Below are positions 59,949 to 64,000 of a stretch of DNA of 64,000 bases, piece by piece. The stretch comes from Oceanococcus sp041619555 (lineage in GTDB: Bacteria > Pseudomonadota > Gammaproteobacteria > Nevskiales > Oceanococcaceae): positions 1 through 64,000 of the forward strand of contig JBFKDQ010000012.1 in assembly GCA_041619555.1 (NCBI GenBank), in the 5' to 3' direction. The position numbers were made by a program, and so were the translations under genes. Under the pieces are notes generated by a model that was not told the origin of the DNA, did no database searches, and saw nothing but the letters and a program-made list of their open reading frames with translations. How positions within the stretch are numbered: the stretch's first letter is position 1; every line of letters begins with the position of its first letter.

Positions 59949-61715
59949 TCAGTCGTCGCTGAACTGCATGTTGTACAGATTGGCGTAATACCCACCCTTG
60001 GCCAGCAATTCCTCGTGACCTCCGGTTTCAACAATGCGGCCGGCGTCCATCACGACGATCAGATCGGCCCCCTGTATCGTCGACAGGCGATGCGCGATGA
60101 CCAAGGTGGTGCGTCCCTGCATCAGGGCCGCCAGGGCATGCTGCACCGCGCGCTCGGACTCGGTATCGAGAGCGGATGTGGCCTCATCAAGGATGAGGAT
60201 CGGCGCCGGCTTCAGCAGGGCGCGGGCGATCGCCAGGCGCTGCCTCTGGCCACCGGACAGGAGCACGCCGTTCTGGCCTACACGGGTGTCGAAGCCCTGC
60301 GGCAGTTTTTCGATGAACTCCAACGCATGCGCGGCACGTGCGGCTTCCCGGATGGCCGGCATGTCGGTATCGCTGAGGGCGCCATAAGCGATATTGCGGG
60401 CAATCGTGTCGTTGAACAGGGTGATGTTCTGATCGACCAGGGCGAATTGACGGCGCAGGTCGGCGAGCTGATAGTCGCGGATGTCGCGACCGTCCAGACA
60501 GATGCGGCCCTGGCTGGGATCATAGAAGCGCGGCAGCAAGGACAGCAAGCTGGTTTTCCCACTCCCCGAACGGCCGACGAACGCGATGGTCTGGCCCGGC
60601 TGCACGTCCAGTTCGATGTCTTGCAAGACCGGCGCTTCGGAATGGGGGTAGACGAAACTCAGCTGCTCGAAGCGAATGCGACCCTCAGATCGACCCAGGG
60701 GCAGATCACCGCCGGCGGGCTCCGGGGGCTCGTCCAGCAGATCAAATATATTGCCGGCCGCGGCGATCCCGCGCTGCAGTTTCTCGTTCAGCGTGGTGAG
60801 ATTCTTCAGCGGCTGCAGCAAGCTCAGCATCGCGCCGATGAACGCCACGAAGGTACCCGGCGTCATGCTGTGCAAGACCTCAGGCCGGGTCGCGAAATAG
60901 ATGATCGCAGCCACCGCCCAGGCGGCAATGAACTGCACCGTGGCGGTGCTGCCCGCCCGGGTGCTGACCAGTTTCAGATGCAGGCGCCGGTTGGATTCGT
61001 TGGCCACCGCAAAATGGGTTTCTTCATACGCCGCGCCATCGTAAAGCTTGACCACGCGCTGACCGCTGATCGCTTCTTCGGCCACATGCGTCACATCTCC
61101 CATGGAATCCTGGATGCGCGTGCTGATCTTGCGAAACCGACGACTGACATAGCTCACCAGGCCAGCGATCAGCGGGCCGATGGCGAGAATGAAACAGGCC
61201 AGCCGCCAGTCCAGATAGAGCATCAGGCCCACCAGACCAATCACCGTCAGTCCATCGCGCACCACCGAGGTCAATGCGTTGGAGGTGGATTCGGCCACCT
61301 GTTCGGTATGGTAGGTGAGCTTGGCGATCAGGTTGCCGGAACTGGTCTGATCGAAAAAGGCGACCGGAAGACGCAGATACTGCCCGAACAGCTCCGCCCG
61401 CAGGGTCTTGATGACCTGCCGGCCAACCCACGCCATGCCGAAGGCGGAGGCGAAGGCCGACACCCCTCGCAGCAGGAACAGCACCAGGATCAGCCAGGGC
61501 ATCATGCGGATGACCTCGGGATCTTTTTCGACGAAACTGCCGTCGAGCAGCGGTCGCATCAGCGCCACGAAAGACACATCGGCGGCCGCGAAACCGGCCA
61601 TCCCGACGATGCCGATCACGAACATGCGCCAGTGCGGGCGGGCGTACTGCAGCAGACTGGAATAGATTTGCAGACCGGAATAATCCGACCGCTTCGGGCT
61701 TTGAGTGCTTGTCAT
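59949..61715 (-). CDS. msbA: Lipid A export ATP-binding/permease protein MsbA
   Basis: Half-ABC transporter flipping lipid A-core across the inner membrane. 588 residues. Six TM helices within about 30-320, Walker A VGRSGSGKTSLLS near 379, ABC signature LLSGGQRQRLAIARA near 484, Walker B ILILDEATSALD near 504, H-loop IAHRLSTI. ATG at 61715 overlaps the comEC stop by ATGA. Confidence 0.97.
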   Translation of the reverse strand: MTSTQSPKRSDYSGLQIYSSLLQYARPHWRMFVIGIVGMAGFAAADVSFVALMRPLLDGSFVEKDPEVIRMMPWLILVLFLLRGVSAFASAFGMAWVGRQVIKTLRAELFGQYLRLPVAFFDQTSSGNLIAKLTYHTEQVAESTSNALTSVVRDGLTVIGLVGLMLYLDWRLACFILAIGPLIAGLVSYVSRRFRKISTRIQDSMGDVTHVAEEAISGQRVVKLYDGAAYEETHFAVANESNRRLHLKLVSTRAGSTATVQFIAAWAVAAIIYFATRPEVLHSMTPGTFVAFIGAMLSLLQPLKNLTTLNEKLQRGIAAAGNIFDLLDEPPEPAGGDLPLGRSEGRIRFEQLSFVYPHSEAPVLQDIELDVQPGQTIAFVGRSGSGKTSLLSLLPRFYDPSQGRICLDGRDIRDYQLADLRRQFALVDQNITLFNDTIARNIAYGALSDTDMPAIREAARAAHALEFIEKLPQGFDTRVGQNGVLLSGGQRQRLAIARALLKPAPILILDEATSALDTESERAVQHALAALMQGRTTLVIAHRLSTIQGADLIVVMDAGRIVETGGHEELLAKGGYYANLYNMQFSDD

Positions 61716-63973
61716 GGCATGAATGATAGGCGATGAGAAGCCCCGGCAGCATCCTGAGACATCGGCTCACGCCAGAGCCGCGGCCGCGAGGCGCGCCAGG
61801 CACGCAGTGCAAGCTCGCCCCCGACCTCGACTTTCATTGCTCCGCTCGCCCCGCTGATGAAGAGAGGCACCTGCGCCGCTCGATAGCGTGCCAGCACTTC
61901 CGGGCGGGGGAAATTCCAGCGATTGCGCCACCCGGCCGAAACCAGCGCCAGGCGTGGCGTGACCGCATCAATGAACTCGGCACTGGATGAGGTCGCGCTG
62001 CCATGATGGGGCACCAGCAGCACGTCGGCGCGCAGGATCGCCTGGCGCGACAGCAGCTCCAGTTCCGCCAGGCGCTCGATATCACCGCTGAGCAGCGCGG
62101 CGCGCTCCGAGGCCGCGACCACCCGCAGCACGCAGGACAGATTGTTGTCCTTGCCCTGCGCGCCCGCCGGATGCAGCACTTCGAAGCGGACCCCATCGTA
62201 TGCCCAGGCCTGACCTGCACGACAGGCCTGTCCACCGCTGCCCAGGCGTTCGCCGATCGGCAGGGCTGCGGCCACCGCGCCGGCACCACCGGCATGATCC
62301 ATGTCGGCGTGACTGATCAGCATCCGGTCCAGCCGGCGGACGCCCAGTGCATGCATGGCCGGCACCACGACCCGCTCGCCGGCATCATAGCCCTGCGCCC
62401 AGGCCGGTCCGGCGTCATACAGCACCGCATGATGGCGGGTCTGAACCAGCACACTCTGGCCCTGACCCACGTCCCAGACCCAAAGCCAGAAAGCGCCATC
62501 CGGCGGACGCACGGGGCCCTTCAGGAGTAGAGGCAACAGCAGGATCAAGGTGAGAACCCGGCCTCGCAGCCGCAGCAGTGGCAGGGCCAGCAAGCCGATC
62601 ATCACCACCATCAGCAGCGCCAAGGAGGGCGCGGAATGATGCACATACCCGCCGGGCACCGCCGCGAGGCGCTCGAGGATCTGCCACAGCCACTCCAGCA
62701 CGCTCAGCATCAGTTGCAGCGGGCCATCCCAGTGCAGCAGACGGGCCATCATGAACGCGCCCAGCAGCACGGGCAGCAACACGCCGAAGGCAGGCACCAG
62801 CAACAGATTGACCGGCAAACCCAGCCAGGCGACCCCGCCGAAGAAAAACAGGCTCAGGGGGGCCAGCACCAGGCTCAAATACAGCTGTATGCCCAGCAGT
62901 TGCCGAAGCCGACCCTGCTCTGGAAACGCCTGCAGATAAAGAATGATTGCCAGGGCAGCAAGAAAAGACAGCCAGAATCCCGCGCTCAAGACCACCTTGG
63001 GTTCCAGCGCCATGACCACGACCAGCGCGAACGCCCAGATCGTGATCATCTGCTTGCGACGTCCGCTCAGCACGGCCAGCAGACCGAGCAGGCACATGAG
63101 CAATGCGCGTTGGACCGGCACCCCGAAACCCGCCACATAGGCATAGGCACAGGCCACCAGCACCGCAGCGGCCACCCCGACATCACGCTGGCGCGGCAAC
63201 ACGCGCCAGAGCAGCAGGCGCCACATGAGCAGCCCCAGGAAGAAACCGAAGCCCGCCATCAAGCCCAGATGCAGACCCGAAATGGCAAACAGGTGGCTGG
63301 TCCCGGTCCGTCGCAAGACGGTCCAGTCCTGATCCGTCATGCCGGAACGCTCGCCAAGCAGAAGCGCATGCAGGCTCGCCACCGCACGCACGCTGCCGAG
63401 GTCAGCAAAATGCGGCCTGGCCGAGGCCGCAGGCAGCGGATCCCGCTCGTCACAGGGCCGCGCCACGCGTACGCTGGCCTGCGCGGCATAGGCCTGACGA
63501 AACAGCCAGGCCTCGTAGTCCAAACCGCCAGGATTGAGGCTGCCGTGCGGCGGCCTGAGCTGCAGGCGGAATCGCCAGCACTGCCCGGTTCGGAGCGGCT
63601 GATCCGGCCGATACCAGACCACGCGCAAGAGCCCCACCGTCTCGGCCTCGGGGCGCAGATCAAAGCGCGCCAGCGCCGGCGACTGCTGCGGCTGGCCCAC
63701 GATCTCACCCTGCAGGTCCAGCGCCTTGACCTCGACGCTCAATCGCTGATGCCAACCGAGCGCGTAATCCAGCGCCATCGCGCTGAGCAGGGCAATACTC
63801 AGCAGCAGCGTGAGACGCTGCCGTCCCATCCACGGCAGCAGGAGCAGCAAGGGCAGGAACAGCCAGGGCGGCAGCGGTTCGCTACGCAGCAACAGGAGCG
63901 CACTGCCGAGCAGCCCCGTAACCGCAACCCACACCCAGTTGGGCGTCTGCGCGGCAAGCGCATGCGCCAGCAA
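61712..63973 (-). CDS. comEC: DNA uptake channel ComEC/Rec2
   Basis: Inner-membrane channel for transforming DNA. 753 residues from a TTG at 63973, but the frame stays open to the window edge, so the true start may be outside. N-terminal TM pair and OB-fold (about 70-200), the competence domain (SHLFAISGLHLGLMAGFGFF, about 226-245) with many TM helices to about 510, then a metallo-beta-lactamase-like domain with ISHADMDHAGG near 570 and VPHHGSATSSSAEFI near 663. Placed before msbA, as in E. coli and Pseudomonas. Suggests natural competence machinery, though no other com or pil genes are in view. Confidence 0.9.
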   Translation of the reverse strand: MLAHALAAQTPNWVWVAVTGLLGSALLLLRSEPLPPWLFLPLLLLLPWMGRQRLTLLLSIALLSAMALDYALGWHQRLSVEVKALDLQGEIVGQPQQSPALARFDLRPEAETVGLLRVVWYRPDQPLRTGQCWRFRLQLRPPHGSLNPGGLDYEAWLFRQAYAAQASVRVARPCDERDPLPAASARPHFADLGSVRAVASLHALLLGERSGMTDQDWTVLRRTGTSHLFAISGLHLGLMAGFGFFLGLLMWRLLLWRVLPRQRDVGVAAAVLVACAYAYVAGFGVPVQRALLMCLLGLLAVLSGRRKQMITIWAFALVVVMALEPKVVLSAGFWLSFLAALAIILYLQAFPEQGRLRQLLGIQLYLSLVLAPLSLFFFGGVAWLGLPVNLLLVPAFGVLLPVLLGAFMMARLLHWDGPLQLMLSVLEWLWQILERLAAVPGGYVHHSAPSLALLMVVMIGLLALPLLRLRGRVLTLILLLPLLLKGPVRPPDGAFWLWVWDVGQGQSVLVQTRHHAVLYDAGPAWAQGYDAGERVVVPAMHALGVRRLDRMLISHADMDHAGGAGAVAAALPIGERLGSGGQACRAGQAWAYDGVRFEVLHPAGAQGKDNNLSCVLRVVAASERAALLSGDIERLAELELLSRQAILRADVLLVPHHGSATSSSAEFIDAVTPRLALVSAGWRNRWNFPRPEVLARYRAAQVPLFISGASGAMKVEVGGELALRAWRASRPRLWREPMSQDAAGASHRLSFMP

Positions 63974-64000
63974 ACGAATCCGACTACTGAGCGAGCAGGC

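Noticed and set aside
1..64000. Mobile element, CRISPR array, tRNA or rRNA gene
   Set aside because: No transposase or integrase, no spaced direct repeats, and no recognisable tRNA cloverleaf or rRNA sequence in the intergenic regions.

Overview
The window looks like ordinary chromosome from a high-GC gammaproteobacterium. Gene content and order (guaBA next to xseA; parE-parC; xseB-ispA-dxs; ftsK-lolA-rarA-crcB-serS; aat-bpt-infA-clpA-clpS; comEC-msbA-lpxK-ycaR-kdsB; rluC divergent from rne; yceD-rpmF-plsX) fit the Pseudomonas/Xanthomonadales/Nevskiales part of the class. A suf operon led by its own Rrf2-type regulator and with no isc genes in view points toward the Xanthomonas-like side. The genus cannot be fixed from the sequence alone. 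I see no rRNA, tRNA, insertion sequence, prophage, integrase, CRISPR array or broken gene. Coding density is very high and most genes sit in tight operons joined by ATGA, TGATG, GTGA or TTGA overlaps.

Layout. 1-2456 (minus): guaB-guaA, GMP synthesis; guaA runs off the left edge. 2498-5008 (plus): xseA, then an OmpA-like protein closed by a perfect intrinsic terminator. 5090-10171 (plus): sufR-like regulator, sufB, sufC, sufD and sufS, followed by a large membrane receptor whose GGDEF and EAL domains both look catalytically dead. 13414-18510 (minus): parE-parC and htpX, htpX having a near-consensus heat-shock promoter. 18802-22707 (plus): xseB-ispA-dxs and a YccA-like membrane protein. 22769-27660: siroheme and sulfite assimilation (cysG, cysB, cysI, DUF934). 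27721-30964 (plus): molybdenum cofactor genes mobA, moaA, moaD, moaE and a moaC-mog fusion. 31004-37343 (minus): ftsK, lolA, a VanZ-like gene, rarA, crcB and serS. 37546-42392: an unknown 109-residue protein, then the N-degron genes aat, bpt, (infA), clpA and clpS. 42458-50599: a CHASE2 adenylate cyclase divergent from gspCDEF of a type II secretion system. 50757-54713: yceD-rpmF-plsX, maf, a HAD phosphatase and rluC. 55019-57922 (plus): rne. 57991-64000 (minus): comEC-msbA-lpxK-ycaR-kdsB, envelope lipid A/Kdo export and synthesis.

How the genes connect. SUF supplies Fe-S clusters to several enzymes encoded nearby (MoaA, sulfite reductase). CysG makes the siroheme for sulfite reductase and CysB probably controls that block. 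Aat and Bpt add leucine or phenylalanine to protein N-termini, which ClpS then delivers to ClpA: nearly the whole bacterial N-degron route in 4.4 kb. Dxs and IspA serve isoprenoid synthesis. No clear undescribed system is present. The best leads are the double-degenerate GGDEF/EAL receptor after suf, the orphan 109-residue gene with a heat-shock-like promoter in the place where relatives carry trxB, and the incomplete gsp cluster paired with a CHASE2 cyclase.
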